A stretch of 64,000 nt of DNA, from positions 1 through 64,000 of the forward strand of contig NZ_JAJFZM010000002.1 of NCBI RefSeq assembly GCF_020733705.1, in the 5' to 3' direction. Source of the DNA: Nocardia australiensis (GTDB taxonomy: Bacteria; Actinomycetota; Actinomycetes; Mycobacteriales; Mycobacteriaceae). Below are positions 1 through 8,492 of the stretch, in pieces; positions within the stretch are counted from its first letter, which is position 1, and each line of letters begins with the position of its first letter. The notes under the pieces are model-generated. The model searched no databases and was not told where the DNA came from. It saw only the letters and a list, made by a program, of their open reading frames with translations. A program made the position numbers and the translations under genes.

Positions 1-228
1 CTACCGCCGATGCAAAGCGGCAGGGTGACAACGCAAATAAGTCCGAAGTGTGCTGATCATCCGGCGTGATACCGGAGTTGTGCGCTCATCCGCTTTCCGG
101 GCGGATCCGGCGACTCTGGTATCGACCCACCCTCGAAATATCGGGCCGGGCGGCGCATTGTCCGGTTGGACGTTGTCGCGCGGGTGCCACTAGCGTGAGT
201 CGGCGAGTCCGGAGGCCGATCGCTGGGA

Positions 229-1533
229 GTGTGTGTGTCGTTATCAACGATCGAGAACTCGGTGGGGCCGTCGTCAGCATTGAATGCGTCGGTACGCCGT
301 TGTGTTCCTGCTCGCGCGTTCTGGTTGATTTTCGCGGTGGGTGTGGTCGCGGGCGGGTGGTACGTCAAGCAGGTTCTCGGTCTGCCGCAGGTGATGATGC
401 ACCTCAAGGACCTCAGCGTTTATCAGATCGCCGGTAACCGCGTCGCCGACGGCGTTTCGGTGTACGACACCCCACTGCTCGGCAATACGCGAGGTGTCTG
501 GGAATTCGTCTACACGCCATTCGCCGCGCTACTGTTCGTGCCGCTGGTCGGATTGCGGGGTGACCTGTACACCTACGTCGGTGCGTTCGGAAACTTCGCG
601 ATGGTCGCCGCGTCCGCCTTGGCGGCGTTGTCGATGCTCGGCTATCGGCGGGATCGGCGGCTGGTGCTGTTGAGTCTGTCGATCGCCGGGCTGCTGATGT
701 GGTGTGAGCCGGTGCGGGAGACGATGGCCTTCGGCCAGATCAATATCTTTCTGTTGCTGCTGGTACTTGCGGATATGGCACTGCCGGACTCGTCGCGCTG
801 GAAGGGTGTGCTTACCGGGATCGCGGCTGGGATCAAGCTGACACCCGCGTTGTTCGTGATCTACCTACTGGTCACTCGCCGGTACCGGGCCGCCGCGACG
901 GCAATCGGAGCGTTCGCGGCGACCGTGCTCATCGGTCTCGTGGTCATGCCGAAGGATTCGCTGATGTTCTGGAGCGGTGCGTTCGCCGATCCCACCCGTG
1001 TGGGCGTTCCGGAGAACCCGCAGAACGAGTCGCTGCGCGGCATGATCGCCAGGACGATCGGCGTCGACGGCAGTCACCAATTGCTATGGCTGGCAAGCGC
1101 GGTCGTCGTCACCGCGGTTTGCCTCTACCTGGCGCGTCGACTGTCGCTCACCGGTTACGAACTCCCCGCGGTGGTGCTGTGCGGACTGACTACCACCGCC
1201 GTGTCGCCCTACAGCTGGGTGCATCACTGGGTCTGGCTCGCGCCGCTGCTGATCTACCTGGCCGACCTGGCGCTGCGGCGGGGCGGAATCATCGCACCGC
1301 TGGGACTGGTGGTGGCGTTCGTGGTCGCGTCGGGTGGTGTGCTGTCCCTCTACGACCCCGCACTCGGCAGTTTGACCAACTACCCCTCGGACAACCACCT
1401 CGGCGTGTTCTATCACAACGCCTACATCTGGCTGACGCTAGCGCTGTTCGGTGCCGCCGCCGTGCAGATGCGGCGCTCCGCTGAGCGGGCGGGGTCGGAT
1501 CGCGACAACAGCCGGTCCGTGGCCGTCCATTGA
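229..1533 (+). CDS. GT87-family (DUF2029) membrane mannosyltransferase
   Basis: A 434-residue polytopic membrane protein with about ten hydrophobic segments. The motif EFVYTPFAALLFVPL near residue 97 and KLTPALFVIYLL near residue 204 are typical of GT87 glycosyltransferases, which in actinobacteria use polyprenol-phosphate-mannose to add alpha-1,2-mannose to lipoglycans or glycans on the outer membrane face. The length is normal for the family. The GTG at 229 is used here; a GTG at 235 has better spacing from the GGGAG at 225-229 and may be the real start. It stands alone on this strand. The acceptor cannot be told from sequence. Confidence 0.85.
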   Translation: MCVSLSTIENSVGPSSALNASVRRCVPARAFWLIFAVGVVAGGWYVKQVLGLPQVMMHLKDLSVYQIAGNRVADGVSVYDTPLLGNTRGVWEFVYTPFAALLFVPLVGLRGDLYTYVGAFGNFAMVAASALAALSMLGYRRDRRLVLLSLSIAGLLMWCEPVRETMAFGQINIFLLLLVLADMALPDSSRWKGVLTGIAAGIKLTPALFVIYLLVTRRYRAAATAIGAFAATVLIGLVVMPKDSLMFWSGAFADPTRVGVPENPQNESLRGMIARTIGVDGSHQLLWLASAVVVTAVCLYLARRLSLTGYELPAVVLCGLTTTAVSPYSWVHHWVWLAPLLIYLADLALRRGGIIAPLGLVVAFVVASGGVLSLYDPALGSLTNYPSDNHLGVFYHNAYIWLTLALFGAAAVQMRRSAERAGSDRDNSRSVAVH

Positions 1534-1581
1534 TAAACCGGTGAGACGCGTTCGCCTTCAGTATCCGCACCGGTTCACGAA

Positions 1582-1728
1582 TCAGTAGGCGATGAACAGG
1601 ATCTCGTCGCGTGAGTACTCGTGGCCCGGGTGGTTCTCGGCCAGGTGTGCCTGCGTAATCTTCACGAGATCGTCCTCATCGGATCCGACGAGGGTTTCCC
1701 CGCATGGGCAGTTCAGGTTTCGCTTCAT
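1582..1728 (-). CDS. small DUF1059-like protein
   Basis: A 48-residue protein starting at the ATG read from 1728, with AAAGGATGG just upstream as ribosome binding site. It begins MKRNLNCPCGETLVG and carries a C-P-C-G pair near the N-terminus and an H-L-A-E-N-H segment, the pattern of short DUF1059 proteins, which may bind metal through Cys/His. A longer open frame on the same strand extends upstream, but only this part looks like a known family and has a good ribosome site. It is divergent from the flavin-binding protein at 1827. Function unknown. Confidence 0.72.
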   Translation of the reverse strand: MKRNLNCPCGETLVGSDEDDLVKITQAHLAENHPGHEYSRDEILFIAY

Positions 1729-1826
1729 CAACCATCCTTTCGTGTCGATCGACAGTCTTCCAGAAATACTTCGAGATTCAATGTGGTTGTCGCTGTAGGT
1801 TCCACCGACCCCGAAAGGACACTTCG

Positions 1827-2246
1827 ATGCCGAAGATGACCAGCGAAGAGCGTGAGGCGTTCCTGGCCGAACTGCACGTAGGAGTGATCGCCGTCGAACG
1901 ACCTGGCCGGGCACCGCTGTCGGTGCCGATCTGGTACGCCTACGAGCCGGGCGGCGAGGTGGTCATCTGGACCGACACCGGTTCGGTGAAGGAAAAACTG
2001 ATCCGCGTGGCGGGCCGCTTCTCCATTACCGCTCAGGTGGAGCAACCGCCCTACCGCTACGTCACCGCGGAGGGCTCTGTCACCGGCATCGAACCGGCCA
2101 CCGCTGACACTGTGCGCCATATCGCCGTTCGCTACCTCGGCGAGCGGGAGGGCGCAGCGTTCGCCGACCAGAACCTCAGTTCGGGGTCGATCATCATTCG
2201 CATGCGTCCGGAGCGCTGGCTGAGTACGGATTACTCGAAGCAGTAG
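1827..2246 (+). CDS. pyridoxamine 5'-phosphate oxidase-like flavin/F420-binding protein
   Basis: A 139-residue single-domain split-barrel protein. The pattern HVGVIAVERPGRAPLSVPIWY followed by GSVKEKLI and a QVEQPPYRYVTAEG stretch is typical of the PPOX class, which binds FMN or F420 and in actinobacteria often reduces small substrates or quinones. The start at ATG 1827 follows GAAAGGAC at 1812-1819; the in-frame extension upstream runs through the divergent promoter region and has no family similarity. Substrate cannot be predicted. It ends against a strong convergent terminator region. Confidence 0.82.
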   Translation: MPKMTSEEREAFLAELHVGVIAVERPGRAPLSVPIWYAYEPGGEVVIWTDTGSVKEKLIRVAGRFSITAQVEQPPYRYVTAEGSVTGIEPATADTVRHIAVRYLGEREGAAFADQNLSSGSIIIRMRPERWLSTDYSKQ

Positions 2247-2248
2247 CG

Positions 2249-2268
2249 CCCCCCAACAATGCGGGGGG
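2249..2268. terminator. G/C hairpin between convergent genes
   Basis: Six C (2249-2254) pair with six G (2263-2268) around an eight-base loop, directly after the PPOX gene stop. It lies between two convergent genes, so it can act on either strand. There is no long T run, as is usual in high-GC actinobacteria. Confidence 0.6.
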
Positions 2269-2287
2269 TGAACCTCAGACATCGACT

Positions 2288-2311
2288 CGATACCGTCAGA
2301 TGACGGTATCG
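2288..2311. terminator. perfect 11-bp inverted repeat, likely bidirectional terminator
   Basis: CGATACCGTCA (2288-2298) and TGACGGTATCG (2301-2311) are perfect inverse complements separated by GA. The position between convergent stops (2246 and 2338) favours transcription termination for the ABC-F operon and the PPOX gene; the near-zero loop would also suit a protein-binding palindrome. Confidence 0.5.
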
Positions 2312-2337
2312 GTGTGCGTCATGCCGCAGTGCCTCGG

Positions 2338-3957
2338 TCACCCGTTGCCCGATTCGCCGCCCCGCAATCGCATTTCCCTGCCCCGCCAGCGGGAACGCAA
2401 CCACCGGTCATGGCTGGCGATCACAATGGCGCCGGGCCCGGGTCCGAGGGCTTCTTCGAGTTCGTCGCACAGTCGCGGCGAGAGGTGGTTGGTTGGTTCG
2501 TCGAGCAGTAACAGTTCGGGCGGGTTTGCGATCAGCAGTGCCAGCGCCAAGCGCCTGCGCTGGCCTGGCGACAGTTCGTCGATCGATCGGTCCAGATCCC
2601 AAGGTGATAGCAAGCCAAGGGAATTCAATGGAACGGTCTCGGCGAGATCGGCACCGAGGGCCGACGCATAGGTTTCGTGTGCGGTGCGGTCGGACCGTTC
2701 GAACCTGGTGTCCTGAGCCAGCAGACGCGTCGTCAGTCCCGGACGCCGCCGCATACTGCCGGTGAACTCGAGCGTGCCTGCCAGCACCGCCAGCAGGGTG
2801 GACTTCCCGGCTCCGTTCGCTCCCGTGACCAGCAACCGGTCGGTTGTCGTGATATCGAGGCGTTCGATAAGTGCGCGGCCAGGAACACGAACGTCGCGCA
2901 GCGACAGGAGAAGCTTGCCGGGCGACTGTGCGGCGAGTGCGCCGGGGCGAAACCGCAGCGGCAGAGGCGGTTCGGCAATCCGATCCCGCTCGAGCTCTTC
3001 GATTCTGCGGGCGGCGTTGCGGACCCGCCGCGCGATCTGGTTCTGTACCCGGCCACCGGCATGCCCGTAGCCCATTTTCTCGTTATCCCGTTTCAGCCGA
3101 TTCGGCGCGACCTCGTACGCGCTCACCCCGGCCGCGTGACGCAGCGCCTCCAGCTGCTCCAGTTGTTCGAGGTAACGCCGTTGCCAGCGTTCGTATTCGG
3201 TGCGCTTGTGCGTCAGATAGGTGGTGTAGTTGCCGCCGTAGCGGGTGGGCCCGTCCATCGTGGGATCGAGGTCGATCAAGTCCGTGCAGACCTCGTCGAG
3301 GAAGGCGCGATCATGGCTGGCGACGATGACGATCCCGGATACGCCGCGCAGCTGCTCGGCTACGAACGTGGCGGCTTCGTCGTCGAGATGGTTGGTCGGT
3401 TCGTCGAGTAACAGCGCCGAGGGCCGCCGGACCAGCAGCGCGGCCAGCTCCAGCCGACCGCGCTGCCCACCCGAAAGCGACGCGAGGGTCCGCTCGTGGG
3501 CAATCGCACCGAGACCGAGCCCGAGGAGCAGTATTTCCGCCCGCCGGTCCGCATCCCAAGCCTCGTGTCGTTGTGCGCGGTCGAGGCGTTCGGCGTAGAC
3601 ATCGAGCAGATCGTTGTCGTCGGGGAACTGCTCTAGTTGCCGCGCGGCCCGGTCGAGTTCGGCGAGGTCGGCGCGTGTTTGCGCCACTGCGGCGTCGAGG
3701 ACATCGGCGACCGTCGCCTCGGCCTCGAACGGCATTTCCTGGTGCAGGAAACCGAGGTCGGATGGGCGCTCGACGGTGCCTGCATCGGGCTCGTCGATTC
3801 CGGCGAGCAACCGTAACAGGGTCGACTTCCCGACACCGTTCTCGCCGATGAGACCGATGCGGTGCCCGGGCGCCGCGGTAAGGCAAACACCGTCGAGCAC
3901 CCGCCGCGAGCCGCGCGTGTGGACCAAATCGTTTGCGAGCAAAGCTGATTCAGGCAT
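2338..3957 (-). CDS. ABC-F family ATPase (ribosome-associated, possible antibiotic ribosomal protection)
   Basis: A 539-residue soluble protein with two ABC domains and no membrane part. Domain 1 has Walker A GENGVGKST (about residue 39), signature LSGGQRGRLELA and Walker B LLLDEPTNHL; domain 2 has GANGAGKST, a variant signature LSPGQRRRLALA and LLLDEPTNHL. Both end in SHD. Between them lies a charged alpha-helical linker (about residues 240-320), the part that in antibiotic-resistance ABC-F proteins reaches the peptidyl-transferase centre. It lies 36 bp after another ABC-F gene, so the two are co-transcribed. Whether it protects against a drug or is a housekeeping translation factor cannot be decided from sequence. 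Confidence 0.9.
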   Translation of the reverse strand: MPESALLANDLVHTRGSRRVLDGVCLTAAPGHRIGLIGENGVGKSTLLRLLAGIDEPDAGTVERPSDLGFLHQEMPFEAEATVADVLDAAVAQTRADLAELDRAARQLEQFPDDNDLLDVYAERLDRAQRHEAWDADRRAEILLLGLGLGAIAHERTLASLSGGQRGRLELAALLVRRPSALLLDEPTNHLDDEAATFVAEQLRGVSGIVIVASHDRAFLDEVCTDLIDLDPTMDGPTRYGGNYTTYLTHKRTEYERWQRRYLEQLEQLEALRHAAGVSAYEVAPNRLKRDNEKMGYGHAGGRVQNQIARRVRNAARRIEELERDRIAEPPLPLRFRPGALAAQSPGKLLLSLRDVRVPGRALIERLDITTTDRLLVTGANGAGKSTLLAVLAGTLEFTGSMRRRPGLTTRLLAQDTRFERSDRTAHETYASALGADLAETVPLNSLGLLSPWDLDRSIDELSPGQRRRLALALLIANPPELLLLDEPTNHLSPRLCDELEEALGPGPGAIVIASHDRWLRSRWRGREMRLRGGESGNG

Positions 3958-3993
3958 GCGAAACCGCCAATGGTCGAGATGACAAGGGTGTGA

Positions 3994-5628
3994 TCAGCCG
4001 ATCGAGTCGGGTGCGGCGACCTCGAGCAGGCGGCCCTGCGACAGCCGCAACCACCGCTCGACCTTCACCTCGGCGAGGAACCGTTCGTCATGGCTGACCA
4101 CCACCAACGCGCCCCGATAGGCGTTGAGCGCACTCTCCAACTGGCCGACGCTGACCAGGTCGAGGTTGTTTGTCGGCTCATCGAGCAACAGCAGTTGCGG
4201 TGCCGGTTCGGCGAACAGGACGCACGCCAGGGTCGCCCGCAATCGCTCACCGCCGGAGAGCACCCCCACGGGCAGATGCACCCGTGAGCCGCGAAACAGG
4301 AAGCGCGCCAATAGATTCATTCGTTGCGGCGCGGGCATATCCGGTGCGAAGGTGGTCAGGTTCTCGACGACGCTGCGGTCGAGATCGAGCAGGTCGAGCC
4401 GCTGCGACAGGTAGGCTATGCGGCCTTCGGCTCGTTTGATCTCGCCGCCATCCGGATGCAGTTCGCCATTGATGATCCGCAGCAACGTCGATTTGCCCGC
4501 ACCGTTGGGGCCGGTTACCGCGATTCGCTCCGGTCCGCGGATCGCCAGATCGGCCCTGGCGACAATCGCACGGTCGCCGAAATGGAATTGCATGCCCTCA
4601 CCGAGGAAAACGGTGCGCCCGGCGGGGACGTCGGTATCGGGCAGTTCCAGCGCGATCTTCTGCTCGTCGCGCAGCGCGCGCCCGGCCTGATCGAGCCGGC
4701 TTTTCGCCGCGTCGACGCGGGCGGTGTGTGTCTCGTTCGATTTGCCTGCCGACTCCTGTGCATTGCGCTTCATCGTGCCCGCGAAGATCTTCGGTAGCCC
4801 GGCATTGCCGAGGTTGCGCGCCGCGTTGCTGGCGCGGCGTGCGGCACGTTCACGCGCCTGCTGCAGCTCCCGCTTCTCCCGCTTCACCTCCTGCTCGGCG
4901 TTGCGAATGTTCTTCTCGGCAACCTCTCGTGCGGCGCGTACGGACTCTTCGTAATCGCTGAAATTGCCTCCATAGAAACGGATTTCGCCGCCGTCGAGTT
5001 CGGCGATGCGGTCCATCCGGTCGAGCAGGGCACGGTCGTGGCTGACCAGCAGCAGGCAGCCGTTCCAGTCCGCGAGCACGTCATAGAGCTTGTGCCGCGC
5101 GTCGAGGTCGAGGTTGTTGGTCGGTTCATCGAGCAACAACACCTCCGGTTGCCGAAGCAGCTGCGCCGCGAGACCGAGCGAGACGACCTGGCCACCGCTG
5201 AGGGTGTGTAGCCGACGGGTCATCGGGACCTCGCCGAGGCCGAGCCGGTCGAGTTGCGCACGGGTGCGCTCCTCGATGTCCCAGTCGGTGCCGATGGTGG
5301 TGAAGTGCGCTTCGTCGGTATCACCGGACTCGACCGCATCCATCGCGGCCAGCACCGGCGCGATGCCAAGCACCTCGGCGACGGTGAGGTCCCCGGTCAA
5401 CGGCAGGCTCTGCGGCAGATATCCGCAGGTGCCCTCGATGGATACACTGCCGCCGCGTGGACGCAGCTCGCCAGCGATCAGTCGGAGCAGGGTGCTCTTT
5501 CCAGCACCGTTCGGGGCGACCAGGCCGGTCCGGCCGCCGGGCACGCTGAAGGATAGTTCCTCGAAGGCCGGGGTGTCGTCCGGCCAGGAGAAGGACAGGT
5601 TCGAACAAACGATGTACGCATCGGACAT
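3994..5628 (-). CDS. ABC-F family ATPase, first gene of a tandem pair
   Basis: A 544-residue duplicated-ATPase protein: Walker A APNGAGKST near residue 38, signature LSGGQVVSLGLAA, Walker B LLLDEPTNNLDL; second half GPNGAGKST, LSGGERLRATLA, LLLDEPTNNLDL. The central linker (about 230-320) is rich in Lys, Arg and Glu and should form the inter-domain coiled helices. It lacks transmembrane segments and belongs with the soluble ABC-F proteins such as those giving resistance to macrolides, lincosamides, streptogramins or pleuromutilins. ATG 5628 has GAGG about 12 bases upstream. It differs clearly from its downstream neighbour, so the pair is not a recent duplication. Confidence 0.9.
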   Translation of the reverse strand: MSDAYIVCSNLSFSWPDDTPAFEELSFSVPGGRTGLVAPNGAGKSTLLRLIAGELRPRGGSVSIEGTCGYLPQSLPLTGDLTVAEVLGIAPVLAAMDAVESGDTDEAHFTTIGTDWDIEERTRAQLDRLGLGEVPMTRRLHTLSGGQVVSLGLAAQLLRQPEVLLLDEPTNNLDLDARHKLYDVLADWNGCLLLVSHDRALLDRMDRIAELDGGEIRFYGGNFSDYEESVRAAREVAEKNIRNAEQEVKREKRELQQARERAARRASNAARNLGNAGLPKIFAGTMKRNAQESAGKSNETHTARVDAAKSRLDQAGRALRDEQKIALELPDTDVPAGRTVFLGEGMQFHFGDRAIVARADLAIRGPERIAVTGPNGAGKSTLLRIINGELHPDGGEIKRAEGRIAYLSQRLDLLDLDRSVVENLTTFAPDMPAPQRMNLLARFLFRGSRVHLPVGVLSGGERLRATLACVLFAEPAPQLLLLDEPTNNLDLVSVGQLESALNAYRGALVVVSHDERFLAEVKVERWLRLSQGRLLEVAAPDSIG

Positions 5629-6064
5629 GAATGAGACCTCGGGTGTCGTGCGGGCGCATCAAAGCTGCTCCGCATAAGAGACGATGTGGTGAACGACGAC
5701 ATAGCCACGACAGCGGCGCGCGTCCTGCGCCTACTGGTGGCCGTCAATGCCGGGTATTATCCGGAGACGTCGAGTTCACCAACCATGTCTGATCTCCCTC
5801 GTTGCGATCATTCCGAGCCGACAATAGCAGCCGACCTACCCGACAGCACATCACCCCTGCGCACCAGTGGAATTGCGGGCCAGGGTGCTCGCTTGACCAG
5901 GGATATGGTTGTGTCCAGCACCGTGATGGCCCGTTCAGTGTCGGCTTCATCAACCCGCCACCCTCGGCCGAAGTCAATGGATTCTCCTGGCTCGCAGCGA
6001 TTTTCGAGTTCATAGCCGATGTGCTCGTAGGCGTCGCCGGACTTCGCGCCTGACCTAACTCGGC
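5629..6064. other. intergenic stretch without a convincing gene
   Basis: No frame here shows recognisable protein similarity. It should contain the promoter of the leftward ABC-F pair near its left end. No short leader peptide that stops before the ABC-F start is visible; the only upstream ATG frame runs into the gene out of frame. The right end may hold the lost 5' part of the DUF1579-like fragment that follows. Confidence 0.5.
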
Positions 6065-6388
6065 ATGATCGGGGAAGGCAGCCATTTCCTCATCGAGCGT
6101 TTCACCAATGACCATCCAGCCGCGCCCGATGGCATCGCTGTCATCGGCACCGATGGCGACAGCGGATTCGTCCAGCACTACTACGACTCCCGTGGGGTCA
6201 ACCGCGTCTATCAGATGAGCTTGGACGACGACGTATGGAGGGTATGGCGTCTGGCTCCCGGCTTCTCCCAGCGCTACACCGGCACCGTCTCCGACGATGG
6301 CACCCGCATCGCCGGCGCGTGGGAGAAGTCCGCCGACGGCACCACTTGGGAACTCGACTTCCACCTCGACTACAACAAGCTCGCCTGA
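6065..6388 (+). pseudogene. 5'-truncated DUF1579-like gene
   Basis: The 107 residues match the C-terminal two thirds of a common actinobacterial family: EGSHFLIERF, VIGTDGDSGFVQHYYDSRGV, YQMSLDDDVWRVWR, APGFSQRYTGTVSDDGTRI and GAWEKSADGTTW. Full-length relatives have about 40 more residues in front, including a domain-opening GEW segment and an FEW before the EG. Here a stop codon (6056-6058) sits just before the first ATG, there is no ribosome site, and the missing part is not visible in other frames. It is therefore most likely a gene remnant, though a short protein cannot be excluded. Confidence 0.65.
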
Positions 6389-6407
6389 GCCCGGCTACCT
6401 GGGTCGA

Positions 6408-7319
6408 TCAGGCGAGGGTGTCGACCGCATAGGCGGCGGCTTCGGCGAGCAATGTCTGATCGTACTCGGCGTTCTTGGTGGCCTTGCTGGACATTATCGC
6501 GATGACGAGTGGTGTGGAGTTCGGCGGCCAGGCGATGGCGATGTCGTTGAGCGTGCCGTAGTCGCCGGTGCCAGTCTTGTCGGCCACGGTCCAGTCCTGT
6601 GGTAAACGGGCTCGGATGCGCTGGGCGCCTGCGGCAGTGGCGTTGCGTTGCATCAAGTCGCGCAGAAAGTCGCGCTTGTCGGGTGGCAGGGCATCGCCGA
6701 GCACGATTCTTTGGTAGCTGGTGCCGAATGCTCGCGGTGAACTGGTGTCGCGGGGGTCGCCGGGGGTGGCTTCGGTGATCAGCGGCTCGACGCGATCCAT
6801 TCGGGTGATCGTGTCGCCGAGACTGCGTGCGAAGGCCGTCAGCTCGGCCGGGCCGCCGATATCGCGGAGCAGCAGGTTGCCCGCGGTGCCGTCGCTGTAG
6901 CGGATCGCGGCGTCACACAACTCACGGATTGTCATCCCGGTGGCCACGTGCCGCGCGGTAATCGCGGCATTCTTCATGAGATCAGCTTGGGTGTAGGTGA
7001 CTAGGGAATCCAAGTGCGACAGTGGATTTCGCTGTAGCATCGCAGCCGCTGCGAGCCCCTTGAATGCCGAACAGAACGCGAATCGTTCATCCGCTCGGTG
7101 GGCGATCATGGTGCCGGTACCGGTGGCGAGGGCATATACGCCGAGGCGAGCGTTGAACTTTCGTTCCAACTCGACCAGACGCTCGTGATGATCAATCGGC
7201 GCGGGCGAGGGAGCGGGGGAGACGGAGGGGTTGTGGGTCTTCGCGCATCCGGCAAGCGGCAAAAGTGCAGCCGCCCCGAACAGAGCGCGACGAGTGATGG
7301 TCGGTTGCTTCGATGTCAT
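6408..7319 (-). CDS. class A beta-lactamase, Tat-exported lipoprotein
   Basis: A 303-residue enzyme that should hydrolyse beta-lactams. The N-terminus has a twin arginine (TRRALFG), a hydrophobic segment and a lipobox LAGC, so a Tat-exported, membrane-anchored lipoprotein is expected. Class A motifs are present: S-A-F-K (Ser70/Lys73), SDG in place of SDN (as in Mycobacterium BlaC), Glu166 in RVEP, and DKTGTGDYGT (Lys234-Thr-Gly). The omega loop reads E-P-L-I-T where most class A enzymes have E-P-x-L-N, so position 170 appears to be Thr, not Asn. A relic of a second beta-lactamase lies just upstream on the same strand. Confidence 0.93.
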   Translation of the reverse strand: MTSKQPTITRRALFGAAALLPLAGCAKTHNPSVSPAPSPAPIDHHERLVELERKFNARLGVYALATGTGTMIAHRADERFAFCSAFKGLAAAAMLQRNPLSHLDSLVTYTQADLMKNAAITARHVATGMTIRELCDAAIRYSDGTAGNLLLRDIGGPAELTAFARSLGDTITRMDRVEPLITEATPGDPRDTSSPRAFGTSYQRIVLGDALPPDKRDFLRDLMQRNATAAGAQRIRARLPQDWTVADKTGTGDYGTLNDIAIAWPPNSTPLVIAIMSSKATKNAEYDQTLLAEAAAYAVDTLA

Positions 7320-7363
7320 GGGTGATAAGTCCCGTCGGTCGGTCGGAGCGCGCGTGCGCTCAA

Positions 7364-7513
7364 CTGGTCACGGATGCCACGATCGCGGCCGACGGTGCCG
7401 CGTAATCGCCGGGCGAACGCCGTCACGGCCGAGGGGCCGCCGAGTCGTCGCAGCAGCAGATTGCCCGCGCCCGGGATGGTGCGCCAATACCCGACCCGGG
7501 CGCGATCGAGTCG
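7364..7513 (-). pseudogene. relic of a second class A beta-lactamase
   Basis: On the minus strand a frame without start or end reads AGNLLLRRLGGPSAVTAFAR followed by RLRGTVGRDRG, which lines up with AGNLLLRDIGGPAELTAFAR of the intact gene beside it. Only about 35-50 residues of the SDN-to-omega-loop part can be recognised; the rest is lost. It is an old duplicate or the trace of a lost paralogue. It does not encode a working enzyme. Confidence 0.65.
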
Positions 7514-7616
7514 TCGGCGCTATCGCCACAGGTCATCATGCTGCGGTTCGCCGCGAAGATAGCGGCGAGTCATCGACAGCAGGGACGTCGCCGATCCCGC
7601 TGGTTCAATAACGGGC

Positions 7617-8492
7617 ATGGATTTGATCCGCCACCTCCGCTTCTTCGTCGCGGTCGCGGACGAAAGGCATTTCGGCAAGGCGGCGGCCGCATTGGATATG
7701 ACGCAACCGCCCCTGTCTCGAGGTCTTCGGCGACTCGAACGACATCTCGGTGTCGAACTGCTCCACCGCACGCAGCAGGGTGCGGTGCTCACCCCGGCCG
7801 GTGTGCAACTGCTCTCCCGCGCCCGCCTGCTCGTCGATGACGCCGATCGCCTTGTCGCCGAATCACATCGGATCGCGCGGACACGCGGCACCGTGAACTG
7901 GGGGGCGGCCGCGGCGGTCCCGGATCGGGTAGTGACCGCGTGCGTGACGGCATTGCGCGGTGTGGTCGGTGCGGGCGGCACGGTGTCCACCACGGTGCGT
8001 GCCACCGTCGACCTCGTAGCGGATGTTCGATCCGGCATCTGCGAGGTTGCGGTGGTCGAGCATCCGGCCCTGGTGGACGGCGTGGTGGCGGGACCTGTCG
8101 TCAAATTGCCGCGGTGGGTCGTCGTTCCGTCTGATCATCGAATCGCCGAGTCCGAGCGCCCCACCTTCCCGATGCTCGCCGGACTGGCGTTCGCCGCTCC
8201 GGCACGCGCCACCAATCCGCCCGCCTTCGACGCTGTCCGGGATCTGCTGCGCGAGCGAGGACTCGACTCGTCGACCATCGCCGCGCGCGATGACCGCACG
8301 CTCTTGGCCGCCGTCGCCGCGGGTTCGAGTTTCGGCCTCACCACGGCACCACCATCAGACGCACCCGGGGTGACCTGGCTGCGGATGGCTCCTGACGCTG
8401 TCGCTCTGCGCGTTCGAATCGTCCACCGTCCCGGCGTGGACGCTCACGCGGACGCGGTGGATCGCGTCCTGTACCGGGAGCGACTGCGATGA
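7617..8492 (+). CDS. LysR-family transcriptional regulator
   Basis: A 291-residue protein with an N-terminal winged helix (FFVAVADERHFGKAAAALDM then TQPPLSRGLRRLERHLGVEL) and a C-terminal substrate-binding domain. Length and layout are standard for LysR. Its stop overlaps the next gene by four bases (ATGA at 8489), so it is translated together with a penicillin-recognising-fold hydrolase. By analogy to AmpR/AmpC-type pairs it may respond to cell-wall fragments, but here regulator and hydrolase share one strand and one transcript instead of being divergent. The ligand is unknown. Confidence 0.9.
   Translation: MDLIRHLRFFVAVADERHFGKAAAALDMTQPPLSRGLRRLERHLGVELLHRTQQGAVLTPAGVQLLSRARLLVDDADRLVAESHRIARTRGTVNWGAAAAVPDRVVTACVTALRGVVGAGGTVSTTVRATVDLVADVRSGICEVAVVEHPALVDGVVAGPVVKLPRWVVVPSDHRIAESERPTFPMLAGLAFAAPARATNPPAFDAVRDLLRERGLDSSTIAARDDRTLLAAVAAGSSFGLTTAPPSDAPGVTWLRMAPDAVALRVRIVHRPGVDAHADAVDRVLYRERLR

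Noticed and set aside
5744..6364. Long minus-strand open frame of 206 codons
   Set aside because: It overlaps the DUF1579-like homology on the plus strand, has no recognisable domain and looks like a shadow frame of high-GC DNA.
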